Origin: Gracilaria vermiculophylla
Lineage: Eukaryota > Rhodophyta > Florideophyceae > Gracilariales > Gracilariaceae
Assembly: GCA_019155205.2 (NCBI GenBank)
Contig: JAHNZQ020000016.1
Coordinates: 1,448,710 to 1,488,183 of the forward strand
Length of the DNA: 39,474 bases
Direction: 5' to 3'
The translations under genes and the position numbers were made by a program. Of this stretch, positions 20,740 through 31,376 are shown piece by piece; position 1 is the first letter of the stretch, and each line of letters opens with the position of its first letter. Below the pieces are notes generated by a model. The model did no database searches and was not told the origin of the DNA. It saw only the letters and a list, made by a program, of their open reading frames with translations.

Positions 20740-21571
20740 TATAAAAAGAGGTTTTGAGCTTCAGACTTCGGTTTGAACTCACCTCAACAATCGACCAACA
20801 TTTAAGCCCCACCTACCATCAACCTTCAGCCACTTCAACTATCATCAACAACCAGTGAGGCGTTCGCCACTGGATTAAGGGCTTCTAGTGAGGCGTTTGC
20901 CGCTAGTTGTCTGATAGGGTGGGGGAGTACCGTCGCCGAGACCGGTTGAAGCGCCTCAGGCGTGGATGGGAGACAGACAGTTTATACCAAAGGTGTTTCT
21001 GTCGTCTGTGAGCCCCACCAGAGTTTTGCTCAAATAACTGTGTCGGTCGAAAGCCCTGGTGATATCCGGACGGGAGTACTTGACAAGAATCTATCCGCAG
21101 GCGACGTGCCCTGCAAGCTTTTCTGCAAAAAGCCAGCTTGAGTATAGAGTGAAAGCATATCTCGCTGTTCGTAGTTCTGCTCGAGAAGCCCTGTAAGGAT
21201 TGTATGTGCCTGCTTCTGGTTAGTTCAGAGGTAGGTAGGCTGCAGAATGCACTTCACCTCTGGAGTGTCTGATCGGAAGCCAAGGGTCTGACCCTTAGTG
21301 ATCCTTGACATTATTCTTGGGTTGCGCGCCGTTTGAACAAGAAGTTTAGAAGTTTTATTTACGGATTGCGCCTCTTGATCTCCCTAGTAATATTTTCTTT
21401 CATCGAGTGAGTTTCGGTCTTTTGATCCCACCGTTTTCAACTTGTTATGGGGCTTTTAGATAAGAAGAGCACCCTTTTGGCTTTCATTATTACAAGTTTT
21501 TAGCCCCCTGCGTCACCGTTCCGTGATGGCGCCCACACTGTGCAAAAAGATGTGACCATCCGCAAAATAAA
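20740..21571 (+). ncRNA. Candidate noncoding transcription unit or solo LTR
   Basis: A TATA box (TATAAAAA, 20740-20747) is followed by a G-poor, CAA/CCA-rich leader without ATG (about 20778-20853). Next come two matching hairpins of the CCAGTGAGGCG...CACTGG type (near 20851-20872 and 20887-20908), more hairpins (for example AAGGGTC-T-GACCCTT at 21282-21296), and an AATAAA at 21566-21571. No long reading frame is present. The layout fits an LTR (promoter, R, poly(A) signal) or a structured noncoding RNA gene. No copy of it was noticed elsewhere in the window. Confidence 0.3.
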
Positions 21572-21758
21572 CCAATACTGTGTACCTAGTTGAATTTCTT
21601 TGAAACAACAGTGCAACACGTTAACACATAAAAATCAAACACTGATAACGTCTGTTTCAAAAGTATACGACACCTCGCATTTTGTTTCAAATCATCAATG
21701 TTAGTGCTGTAAGCCTATGCAAACCAGTTTTTGAAAATTTTGTTCGTTAAAAATTCGT

Positions 21759-23369
21759 TTAAAAATGATAGGACACTTTATACTTCAAACGGTCATTATC
21801 TCTAGTTCTATAATTGATTTTTGCACCTTTTTGCTGGATTACTCTCATGCGACGCTTTGGCATTGAATCTATGTAAGTATTTATACTTCAACTTTTGATA
21901 GTTTTCCAGCAATTTTCAATGCAAGTGTTTTAATCAAAAACTGTATTACATTGTCTGCCATGGCCATAAACCATCCTAGCCAATAAACCCTAGACATTTT
22001 CAGTTGGATTTAAATCCAGCAATCGCGCTGGCAACTGCATGACATTCATGCTAAGCTCAGAGTGTATTACAGTGGCTCCTACGGAAATACAGTGGTTTGG
22101 CATTAAGATATAATATTCCTAAAGAGGGTTCGTAATTTATTAGCTGGGCCACGTGGTGCATAATCTTGCCCGCGTGCGCTACAGTATCCGTAAGGTACGG
22201 TAGAATTTATTATTTATTTTAGATATTTTATGCAGGTAATTAGCACAGTAGTGCGACCTGCCGAGGCGGGCTCCCGGCTTGATATTTAAGCTGCCGGTTG
22301 AGCTCCACCTCTGGGGAAGTAAAGGGAAGCATTTTTGAGTCTTCTTCTACATTTTCCAGTTGGAGTCTCTTGTCTATTCACGCAGGTTGCTAAGCCGCCG
22401 ATCCCTAGGACGCATCATAGCAGCGCCTGTAGGAGCATTGTCCGCCCAGTGAACCTTCCCCTTGGCTTGGTGTTTGCGGATCCCTTTCCGAATTCCCCCG
22501 GGTCGCGACAGCGGATACCGGAGACCACCTTTGGGAATACGCGCCTTTGGAGTCACTAAAAACTCCTAACGGACGTTGTGCTTTACTACCTCGACAGGAG
22601 GGCTGACAGTACCACACAGAGAACCAATCTTTCATGGAGACAGAAGTATGTACCGCAGCGTTATCTTGCTGAAAAACAAAATTACTCTCATGCAAGCTAT
22701 ATGCAAATGATAACCAATAGTTGTAAAGAACATTCTGATAACTTTCCTTATTCATGTTACTCTCTATAAAAACAATATCAGTAGTCCATTTCTTAGAGAT
22801 TCTAGCCTTGACTATAACAGAAGGTCCACTTGAATGCCTGAATGGGAAAGTTTTCCTTTTTTTTATCTTTTCTCAGATCATGCCAATAATATTTAAAATA
22901 GTATGGTCCGTCTAAATTGAACTTCTTCTCATCTGAGAATATAACATCTTTCCATTCATTTTTTCAGCAGGCCATCTGAGCACACCATGCAACGCAATTT
23001 ACTTTATGGTGGTCCCGCAAAACGAAAGTTCTCTTCAGTTTGACAAATTGATATAAATTTGTTTGTTTGATTGCTCGGCGAACCGTTGTTTTTGAAACTT
23101 GTTTAAGTCCATGTTTTTGCATTTTTCGTGGACGATGCTCTTCCTCGTGACAGTTTGCGCTTTATACGTCTCTTATCAGCAGGTTTCCGAAGTTTTAGGC
23201 GTTTAGTGGAATATTTAAATCCATATTTTGTCGGATTGGATAGAAAAGATGCTATAAAATGACGCGAACGGCCAAGATTTATTGCAATATTGAACACGTT
23301 GTGTCCTTCTCTTTCCTATTTAAGGACTTTGTGTTGTTCTGAAAGCGGAAGAGGACTTCCTCTCGCCAT
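21759..23369 (-). pseudogene. Tc1/mariner transposase 1, decayed and interrupted
   Basis: Reading on the minus strand from 23369, the N-terminal helix-turn-helix region (LRKPADKRRIKRKLSRG; VSKTTVRRAIKQ) leads to the first catalytic Asp ([25 protein letters not shown], ~22900). The second Asp follows (NFVFQQDNAAVHTS, ~22660), then KDWFS. The frame is then split by a 540-bp repeat (22070-22609). Beyond it, LPARLLDLNPTENV (position of the third acidic residue), GRQ, SMPKR and VIQQKGAKINY complete the family pattern, with a TAA at 21759. Several stops and frameshifts make it inactive. Family: DD34E-type Tc1/mariner cut-and-paste transposase. Confidence 0.8.
22070..22609 (-). mobile_element. 540-bp TA-flanked repeat, copy A (MITE-like)
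   Basis: It is flanked by TA on both sides (22068-22069 and 22610-22611), with imperfect terminal inverted repeats (CAGTGGCTCCTACGG at one end, CTGTCAGCCCTCCTGTCG read inward from the other). It aligns along its whole length, in opposite orientation, with copies B (30008-30524) and C (32233-33085). It is GC-rich and split the A/T-rich transposase 1. It has no gene of its own that is conserved in all copies. The TA duplication suggests mobilisation by a Tc1/mariner-type transposase. Confidence 0.65.
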
Positions 23370-23715
23370 AACTGTGGGATACTACGGAATGTCCTATGCT
23401 TTTGAAACGCGTTTTTTATGGTATTAACGAAGGAGGGTGGCTACAGTAGGCTAAAATCCATATTTTGGCGCGCTTTTACAGTGTGTTATACTTTTAAAAT
23501 GCACTGTACATTCAAAACATTGCATAACAAAGAAGAGGTAACAGTCCAACAAAAAATTGTAATTAATAACAGTGCAAAAAAAGTTCATTTTAGCTAGACG
23601 TTCATAATTTTCTTGTGACGAGCAAATGTTTTTTCGCAAAATAAAGTAATTTTCATATACATAACAGCATCCGCATACTATGCTTCAACCCTCAAAACCA
23701 GAATTTTATTTCTAA

Positions 23716-24738
23716 ATGAATAAAGATGAACAGCTATCAGCGAAAAAACTCAAAATCATTGCAGAACGATTGAAAGTTGGAAACAACTCTCAAGATAATT
23801 CGAATGCCATCGAAAGATCTGTAACAGTTGTTTTCAACTACCGTACACATTAGAATAATTATGGAAATCAAAAGCGCCTAGGAGCACCAAAAGCAATCAT
23901 TGTAGCAATGCCTCGCAGTTTAAAACGTCGCCTAATGGGGGCACTTTACATTCATTTAATTCTGTTCATCACGTCTAGTAATTATCTGTCAGCATTTTTC
24001 TCTTTTCAACAAGCGTCAAAACAAAATCCTAGTATCGCCTACAAAAGATATGCTCTCTGTTGATTACATATAAGCTCAAAAACTTTTTAACGGATTCGGC
24101 TCATAAATGTTTGACATGAAAAACTACAAATGGTCCACTAACATATTCCGTGACGAAGCAAAACTCTATTTAAATAAAATGGATGGTTTTTAGCACTTCT
24201 GGCTTTATCTAAAGGACAAAGAAAAGATACATTCAAAACGTCAAAATAAAGTTGGCTTTTTAATTACATAAAAATCATTTTCTAGTTACTGAAAAACAAG
24301 TCCATGAATTTTTTATAACAAACACAATGCAAGAATAGATAAGGACACATTGTAAGAGTAAAAATTAACTTTTCTCTTCGAGTAACGTAGTTTGGAATCC
24401 GACGTCAATTACGATAATGCTTATATATACATCACAAGTCATACACAAAAATTGGGGTGAAAAATATACTATTGAAAACAAACACTGGGCAGCGAGTTCA
24501 TTATATCTCAATCCAACCGAGACTCAATAAGGCATATTTACCCGTACATATTACGGTGATAGAACTTTTACTACTTTCAGAGTGTGGAAAGAGGTTTAAA
24601 CGCGAGAACAAGAACTACATTACGATAGAAGTGTTCCAGATTCTAGTTGAGTCTTTGCATAATCATACAGTCCACGAAATACGAATAAAGCCACCCCCTG
24701 CCTCTACAGGTGTTGCTGAACAACGTTACTTTCCCTAA
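23716..24738 (+). pseudogene. Tc1/mariner transposase 2, decayed
   Basis: The + strand starts at MNKDEQLSAKKLKIIAERLK (helix-turn-helix region), then VFNYRTH-like and NYGNQKRLGAPK sequence. The first catalytic region is FRDEAKLYLNKMDGF...HFWLYLKDK (~24150), and late NWAASSLYLNPTETQ...GIFTR (~24480-24540) stands for the third acidic region. The second Asp region is unreadable. Many stops and frameshifts are present. Confidence 0.65.
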
Positions 24739-24964
24739 ATCACACTATTTCATGCACATGAAACTGTTATTCGTAACGTTTTTGTCAAATTACATTACAG
24801 TACGACATTTTCTGTTGCCAGAAGGAAACCAACCACGATGAAGACCGGTGAAATTCAAAAAAAAGTTTGATTATGTTTTCTCTACCTCTTTTATATACCA
24901 GGACTGTTCCATCTCAGTCTTTCTCACCTCTCCAAACCATAATGAAAAACAATGGAAAGTTGTA

Positions 24965-25950
24965 AGCCCCATTTGGAAATATAGAAAAAGGAATGGTTTC
25001 GGCTGCCAAAGCTCATTGTTTCCCGCAAAGAGAAATTGCTGACACACTCAATCGCTGTCAAACGGTTGTACAGAATGTTCCGAGGAATTTGGGCAAATAC
25101 AACATACGTTTTAAAGGATCTACTAACATAAAATGACACCATCTGCGAAGAAAGCTCTACTTTGTGCAGCATCCAATTCGAATCAATCTGCAGAAGAGCT
25201 TCGAAACTCTCTGTCATGATCGGTTTCTGTCCGCAGAGTGCAACAGATCCTGAAAGAAGATTCGAATTTGATATATAAAAAAATTCGACCTGTACGAATG
25301 ATGACAGAAATTCATAAGAAGGAAAGAGAAAATAGTGCTCGTCATAAAATGATATATTTTTTGGGACAGTGAAAAAACATAATTTTTTTCTGATAAGAAG
25401 AAGCTTAACTTTGGCAGCTCAGATGGCTTTGCCTAGTATTGGCATGAAATCCGTAAGAAGGAAATCATTTTTTTGAAAAGAAAAAATGGTTGAGATTCTA
25501 TCATGCGATGGGGAGCTTGTTCATTCTCCGATCTGAACGAATTAGTGGTTTTCAAAGAAAAAATGGATTCTAGGAAGTACTACAAACTTTTACAGGATGA
25601 AATGCTTCCGTTAGCAGCTGAAACATAGGGAGAATGTTTAACATTTCAGCATGATCGTGCCCCTGTATATTGGTCTGTATATACTAGAAAGTGGATAGAG
25701 CACAGCAACGTTGATATGCATTCATGGCCGGCCAAGTCGCTGGAGCTCAAAATTATGGGGAGTATTTGTGGGGTATTGGACTGCCGAGTATGCGCGAATC
25801 AGCGCCAATTTAAGGATTTTGGAACATTTTTTGAGGATGTGATTGATTAACGGAATGAGCTTACTAACAAATACTTAGAAATGCTGTAAAACTTCTTACA
25901 AGGGCGTTGCATTAAGGTGGAGGAAAAAAAGAGAGAAATGACAAAGTATT
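24965..25950 (+). pseudogene. Tc1/mariner transposase 3, decayed
   Basis: Across shifting + frames, an N-terminal helix-turn-helix (AKAHCFPQREIADTLNRCQT) is followed by TPSAKKALLCAASNSNQSAE and VRRVQQILKEDSNL. Then come KLNFGSSDGFAWYWHEIRKE (first Asp region, ~25400), MRWGACSFSDLNELVVF, KMDSRKYYKLLQDEMLPLAAE and FQHDRAPVYWSVYTRKWIEH (second Asp, QDNAP changed to HDRAP, ~25650). WPAKSLELKIM stands for the third acidic motif (normally SPDLNPIE). The 3' end is ragged, with several stops. It is distinct from copies 1 and 2. Confidence 0.75.
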
Positions 25951-26181
25951 GAGACAAGTAAATATGTTTCTTTTTTGGACTTTGCTTAGATATCGTCTTC
26001 TTTCTTATGTTTTCTACCGCTACACGTAAAACGAAAACAGTTGGCGTTCTACAAAGCTACATAACTACATTTGTTGTTTAGTTGAAAAACCAAACCGTGC
26101 CAAGAAGTGTCTTTCTCTACCATATATTTTGAGCGAAAAAAAGAGGCCGGTGGCCTAATTCAGGTTTCGCACACTTCGGCA

Positions 26182-26943
26182 TTAGAGTCTTATTGTAGTG
26201 TACTTCCCCGAAGAGAAATGTACCACGAGGGATGTTCGGAAACATTCTCTCGTGAGGTGCCTCAGAGACAGAGCTTTCCTCAGACGAGGCACATGAGCCG
26301 GGCGTAACTGCGAGGCTACGCGGTCGCAACGGGGGCAGAAGGAAACATAAATAGAGGAACTGCGGATTTGGCGAGTCCGCTGAATGAGGCAGTTTCCGTG
26401 GGTTCGGTGAGATGTCCTTGTAGGATTTCGGGCTATCTCGGCGCGGCCATCCCCCGGAAGTACGTCGGTCCCGTCAACATAATGGTGAACGAGTTCACCG
26501 TTCCGCACTGAGGCGGGGTGAAACCACGGTACAAACACGAGACGTACCGCCGCTTGTCGGGTTCGCGGGCTGAGTCCCGCCAGGGAATCGTACGACAGCC
26601 ACCGTAGGCCGATGGAGTCCTCAAAGACTGACTGACCTGCCCTTCGAGTAACATGGGAAGAAGCCGGTGGAGCCAGCATCGAGCGAATCCCAGTGGACAG
26701 GTTGTTGTTGGAGTCCAAGACTTCATTTAGCAACGAAGTTGGAGGATTCGGAGTCGGCTCGCCGATGGGGAGGTAGAGAATCTGCGTTACTGGTAAAACC
26801 GTCGCAGACGGAAACGTTTGCCATGATGGGGAGGATTGTTCAACACTTGTCGCGTGCACTGCCGGCACACTTCCGTGACCTCCCGGCGAGCCAAAGATGA
26901 GCGCTAAATCATATGTCTTACCCGCATGCCGGATGCCCACCAC
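26182..26943 (-). pseudogene. Antisense 'PWFHP' family gene, copy 2 (partial)
   Basis: 253 codons on the minus strand. WLSYDSLAGLSP, VPWFHPASVRNGELVHHYVDG and VLPGDGRAEIA align with the core of the intact 613-aa protein (RAWPSYNDLVGLDP, PWFHPTAVFDEALIASYSDG, LPGELPAIV). The similarity fades after an apparent frameshift near 26400. It is followed, in the same geometry as the intact copy, by a polypurine tract (26961-26974) and an LTR (26975). Pol is missing upstream, where mariner debris is found. Confidence 0.7.
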
Positions 26944-26974
26944 GGGTTGGGGCCCTTGGCTTAGGAGGGGGATA

Positions 26975-27745
26975 TGAAGTGCACGACCGTTTTTCGGGGT
27001 ATTTCCGTTTACGGATTTCTACTAAGAAACTCGCGTTAGAAGGCTGATAATGTTGAGTCCCGCGCGAGCGGCCGCCGGCGCAAGCTCTACAAATGTGGTA
27101 CTGGAAACCCTCGGGAGGGTCGGTGCCTGGAACAGTGCACTGGTGGTGGCTCAAGTGGCCGTGTATTAATTTATTTTGAATTTCTCCATTTATTTAATTA
27201 GCAATTCAATACTCAAGGCGCCAGCGTCACCGCTGCGGTGCTCAGTAAAAAGTAACCAAGGAGTTACGGCTCTAAGCCTTTCGTCTGCGTCGTTATTTGC
27301 CTCTCACGAGGGAAATCCCGTAGTGTACGGTTGCTCATCCACCTTATTCGCTGAGAGTGCCCATACTTGAGGTATCCCCAAATTCACTATGATTGCTTCT
27401 TGTTTAGGGAACGGAACTTGACGGCTCGCCTTTGTTTGGCTTACGGGTACCCCACGTACTCCCAAGTTGGATGAATATCTTCCACCTTGTGGATCTCGGG
27501 ACCCACGTTCCCACTCCATTTCCCATCTCTTTCTCTCCCGTAGGCTTCCCACACTCAAACATCCACCTAATGGGGATCTTTCTTTTACCTCTCCGGCCAT
27601 GTGCTGCCGAAACAACCTCATTCATACACCTCAAATTGTCTTGTTGTTTTCCCGAGAGGGGTCTACCGCCAAACTAGCACTGCAGAGCCAGATTCGGACG
27701 TTCTCGTGTGCTTTTCCCGCTTGCGGGATGCTGCAATTCAGAAAG
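26975..27745 (+). repeat. LTR copy 2 of the ambisense gypsy family
   Basis: It starts with TGAAGTGCACG directly after the polypurine tract. It aligns with the LTR at 29373-30007 from start through the A/T-rich stretch, the GC hairpin and CAGTAAA motif (~27243), the GCCTCTCACGAGGG hairpin (27298-27311) and the CACCTTGTGGAT stretch (~27482). The 3' end is placed where similarity changes to an antisense-gene fragment; it is uncertain. Confidence 0.6.
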
Positions 27746-28090
27746 TACCACGAAAGATATTCGGAACTTTGCTCTTGAGGGGTGTTTCAGAAGCAGAGCT
27801 TTCCGCAGGCGATGCACACGAGCAGGGTGTAACTTTGGGGCCAAGCCGTCGAAACAAGTCCAGGAGAAAAGACAAATAGAGAAACCGCGGATCCGGCAAG
27901 TTTTCTGATTGAGGAAGTTTCGAAGGGTTCAGTGAGGTGACCATGTAAGATATCGGTCTATCTCGTCGCGGCCGGGTAGTATCTTGTGCCGCGCGGGTAT
28001 CGGGCAAGCAACGTAGAGCAGGTGGCGGACGTGGTGTGAAATGGAGTAAACCAGAGCTGCGGTGGGGCTAACCGCGTACAAGAGCGAACC
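27746..28090 (-). pseudogene. Antisense 'PWFHP' family gene, fragment copy 3
   Basis: Nucleotides 27746-27980 match 26212-26470 with many substitutions. Both begin GTACCACGA and share the run CAGAGCTTTCC. Upstream on the minus strand (~28080-28000) LWFTPFHTTSA and YPRGTRYYPA recall the PWFHP region. The frame is broken. The copy sits directly against LTR copy 2, suggesting a rearranged or nested element. Confidence 0.5.
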
Positions 28091-28346
28091 TGAAGAAAGA
28101 AATTAGTATTTCAGATGAGGGTTCTCGGCATCATGGGCAGTTGACTTCCGTAGTCCACTGTGTACTTCCCCACGTTGAAGAGAGTGTTGGATGTTGACCT
28201 TGTACTGTCACTGAAAACAAAAAAGTGCTGCGGAGCATGGGCTGTTTTGGAGGGTGGTGCTGGAAAAGCGCATATGCGCCTGTGTGCAAACTCAACGTGA
28301 AACGGGCTTCTGGTTGGCTACTGCAAATGCTCATATGCACTGTGAT

Positions 28347-28446
28347 NNNNNNNNNNNNNNNNNNNNNNNNNNNNNNNNNNNNNNNNNNNNNNNNNNNNNN
28401 NNNNNNNNNNNNNNNNNNNNNNNNNNNNNNNNNNNNNNNNNNNNNN
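28347..28446. other. Assembly gap (100 N)
   Basis: Exactly 100 unknown bases, the usual placeholder for a gap of unknown size. The flanks are repetitive LTR-like DNA, which probably caused it. The order and distance of features on the two sides are not proven. Confidence 0.98.
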
Positions 28447-28549
28447 GCGAAGTAGCACTATATAAGTTGTGACTTGAGCACCTCCAAGTAAACTCCGAGC
28501 CAGAGCTGGCGAACTTCCTTTCATTCCCCCATCCTTTCTTCAACTTTCC

Positions 28550-28990
28550 CTTTCCCAGCTATAACCTCTATCAGAGAGTTACCCGCATGGGCGGCAAGTT
28601 CAGACCGGAGATTCTTCTTGGAGCGTTTTATTAGGCGCGACGGCCGGGTTGCCGTTGCACTAAGTACTGAAGCGCCAAGACCAAAATGGCCAAAATGCCT
28701 AAATAAATGAACATGAAGAATACAAAAATAACCGTGCAAAGCAGGTGCCATCCGGCACTTGTACTGGAGCCAACGAGACGCGCGCGGGTGCCGCGCAGGG
28801 GCCAGTAGGCTGTCTAGCACGCCATCCAAGTCGCGCGACACGCGCTTGGTCGGCTGCTCCGGAATCCACTGAGCAAATGGACGTGAATTGCGTCTGCGAC
28901 GTAAAGCTTTTTCATATGTACGGCCTAACCCAAATCCGGTGAGACGGCAAAGTGCCAAGAAAAACCTCCCCGGAGGGCGTTGCGTTTTTC
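28550..28990 (-). repeat. LTR copy 4 (inverted)
   Basis: The reverse complement aligns with 30530-31060. Shared landmarks in order are GCCCTCC-GGGAGG hairpin, GGCAC-TTGCCG, CACCG, TTAGGCCG, TGCACGGTTTATTT, TACTTAG and CGGTCTGAACTTGCCGCC. It belongs to the same LTR superfamily as the copies at 3010, 26975 and 29373. Minus-strand frames in it are spurious. Confidence 0.6.
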
Positions 28991-29372
28991 CTGCCAAACG
29001 CTTGAAGGATTACAAAATAATAGAAATAGTGAGATGCTTGAAGAAATAATTTTAAGTGTTGGTGGGCCATTCTTTCTGCTCAGCTAAATTTTTGGAATTT
29101 GTGTGGAGCAAACGCTGTTAAAAGGGAGATATACTCAAATGGTTCCCAATTTTGCTTCCTATACGGGTAGCTTGGTGACTGAGCCATCCGTATCACGTGG
29201 ATGTTGGGTGTAAAACCGAAAGTGAAGTCGGAAATACCACAGAGGTAAGGGCGGCAGTGGTGATCCCAAGGCATGGTATAAGGGATGTAGTAGTGTAGAA
29301 GCACTGGATACAGAGGTCCAAAAAGGATATAAAAAGGGGAAAACAGGAAATGAGTAGAGATTCGTACTTGCG
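28991..29372. other. Unassigned repeat-derived DNA
   Basis: A/T-rich sequence between two LTR copies. A purine-rich tract (29325-29362) ahead of the LTR at 29373 may be a decayed polypurine tract. No coding sequence is supported. Confidence 0.3.
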
Positions 29373-30007
29373 TGAAATGCACGTCCGTTTTCGGGGGTAT
29401 TCCCGTATGCAGAATTTTACCGAGCAATTTGTGTTTAGCGGTTAATTTGTTTTTTTCCATCAGAAGTGGTTGTCGGCACGCGTCCTGCACGTGTGGCGCG
29501 AAGAATCCTAGGTAGGGCCAGTGCCTGGGACAGTTCACGGGTGGTGGCCCAAATGGCCTGATACATTTATCTATTTCTTTATTTAGAATTTTCGTTATTT
29601 CATTAGTCTTTCAGTTCTAGCACTACAGTATTTAATGGCGCCGGCTTTGCCGCCCCCATCCTCAGTAAACTGCAACCAAAGTTCCGGCTCTGAGCCTCGC
29701 TTTTACGTAGGTATTTGCCTCTTGCGAGGTATATCCCGTAGTGCACGGTTGCTCATCCGCCTTGTTTGCTGAGAGCGTCCATCCCTGGTATACTACCATC
29801 TTCACTGTGCTTGCTCCTTGTATAAAGAAATTTACGATTTATATCGTTTGTCTCACAATTACCTCTCCATTTTTGCACCTTGGTGGGACATCTTTCACCT
29901 TGTGGATAGCGCAATCCGCGCTCCCCCTTTCTTTTCCATCTCTTTCATCCATGGAGGCACCGCACACCCATAAACCTACCTGGTGGGGATCCTTCTTCTA
30001 TGTGATA
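29373..30007 (+). repeat. LTR copy 3
   Basis: It starts TGAAATGCACGTCCG and aligns with the LTR at 26975: similar A/T-rich block (~29570), ACAGTA (29624), GC hairpin, CAGTAAACTGCAACC (~29666), GCCTCTTGCGAGGT hairpin (~29707) and CACCTTGTGGAT (~29898). It stops where the TA-flanked repeat B begins, so it is probably truncated by that insertion. Confidence 0.6.
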
Positions 30008-30524
30008 CCTTTTGTTCTCTTTTCGAAGTGGTAGCGCCCAACATCCGTGCGGAGTTTTTGGTGACTAAAAAGGCGCGATTTCCTAAAGGTTGCCTCCGGT
30101 AATCACGGTCACGAGCCGAGGGAATCCTGAAAGGTGGCCCGCAAGCACCAGGGAGAGAAGAGGTTTCACTGGTAGGCCAATGCTCCTATAGGAGCTGCTT
30201 CATGGTGGCCAGGGAAGCGGCGGCCAAAAAACCTGAAGTCGTTGGACAAGAGTCTCCAACCGGAAGAAGTAGAAGAAGACTCAAGGGTGCTTGGTTTACT
30301 TCCCCCGGAGGGGCAGCTCAACCAGCAAATTATGTACTGTGCCGGGAGCCCGCCTCGCCAGCTCTCACTACTGTACACAAGTCTAATTACCTGTACTAAT
30401 TAATTTAAAAAAACCTAAAGTGTATAGTTCCTCAGGAGGAATGTATTCAGTTAGTAAACTACAAACACCTCTTAGGAATACCCTGTTATAAAAACAAAAG
30501 AAAATATCCCCTTAAGATCTGAAG
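30008..30524 (+). mobile_element. TA-flanked repeat, copy B (~517 bp)
   Basis: It is flanked by TA (30006-30007, 30525-30526) and aligns with copies A and C. Shared stretches include the GGAGTTTTTxGTGAC region (~30051), CAATGCTCCTA (~30178), GAAGAAGACTCAA (~30270) and GGGAGCCCGCCTCG (~30344). It lacks part of the 3' half present in A and C and is the most diverged copy. It interrupts LTR-derived DNA. Confidence 0.6.
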
Positions 30525-30529
30525 TACAT

Positions 30530-31060
30530 TGCCCTCCAGGGAGGGTTTTCTCGGCACCTTGCCGGTTCACCGAGTTCCGCTTAGGCCGCACTTATGAGAA
30601 CGGGTAATGTCGCGAGTGTGATTTTTGTCCTTTTGCGCGGTGGGTTCAAGAGTAGCCGACGCGGCGCGTGTCACGCGTGGTAGCACGCGCGCAGCGACCG
30701 CATGTTGCCCGATAGCTACAGTATGAGCGCCAGATGGCGACTTCCTTGCACGGTTTATTTAGTAGTATTCGCTTTTTTATTTATTTAGTTATTTCCGCCA
30801 TTTTCGCCCCAGAGATACAGTACTTAGCGCGATGGCACTTCGACCGTCGCGCACAGTAAACCGAACCAAGAGGGATTTTCGGTCCGAACTTGCCGCCCAA
30901 GCCAGTATCTCTCTCCACCTAGGAGAAGTACGCCGTAGACTACGGAAGTCACCCGCCCGTGACGCCGAAAATCATTTTTTGGGCTATTATCCCCTTATTA
31001 TTCAGGTTCACCTTCGCACGCGATTATCTCCACCGGATCTCCGGTTTACTTCTTTTTGAA
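30530..31060 (+). repeat. LTR copy 5
   Basis: The partner in inverted orientation is 28550-28990. It contains a hairpin GCCCTCC-AGGGAGGG (30532-30546), a TTTATTTA-rich block, ATACAGTACTTAG (30815), CAGTAAACCGAACCAAGAGG (~30855) and GGTCCGAACTTGCCGCC. The short open frame across it is not a gene. Confidence 0.6.
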
Positions 31061-31199
31061 ACCGTCCGACCCCCGCTCAACGCGGCTTGAAGAATAGCTG
31101 CGCTGCCTAATGTATTACCCGGCGGCGCCAAAATAGCCCGAAATATTTCACGGAAATCTCATCGTACGTGCGGAGACTGCCTCAAGCACAGGACTTTCC

Positions 31200-31376
31200 A
31201 GATCACTAGTTTCTCCACTCGTGGTTCTAATGCACCCGATGCGATGGCTTAGCTCCAGAGTTACGCCCGGCTCGAGTGCCTCGCCAGAGGAATGCTCTGC
31301 TTCTAAACTACCTCGCGAGAGGGAGGTCCGAACATCATTCGTGGTAATTTCCCCTTTGAGTTATTGCACTACAGCA
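31200..31376 (+). pseudogene. Antisense 'PWFHP' family gene, fragment copy 4
   Basis: The reverse complement matches 26212-26350 and 27746-27880 (shared CCACGA, ATGTTCGG, AGCAGAGC, GAGCCGGGCGTAAC). It is on the opposite strand to copies 2 and 3. It is short, with no intact reading frame claimed. Confidence 0.45.

Noticed and set aside
22070..22609. Repeat A/B/C as solo LTRs
   Set aside because: I considered this first because they sit among LTRs. The TA flanks and end sequences, and the lack of TG...CA ends or polypurine tracts, fit a MITE better.
22405..22755. A 116-aa minus-strand gene
   Set aside because: It is a chimera of mariner transposase 1 (FVFQQDNAAVHTS) reading into TA-flanked repeat A. 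It is not a gene of its own.
28225..28543. Open frames crossing the N gap
   Set aside because: They exist only because unknown bases contain no stops.
29080..29538. A 152-aa minus-strand frame with Trp/Pro-rich composition
   Set aside because: It overlaps the start of LTR copy 3 and has no conserved counterpart in LTR copy 2, so it is spurious.
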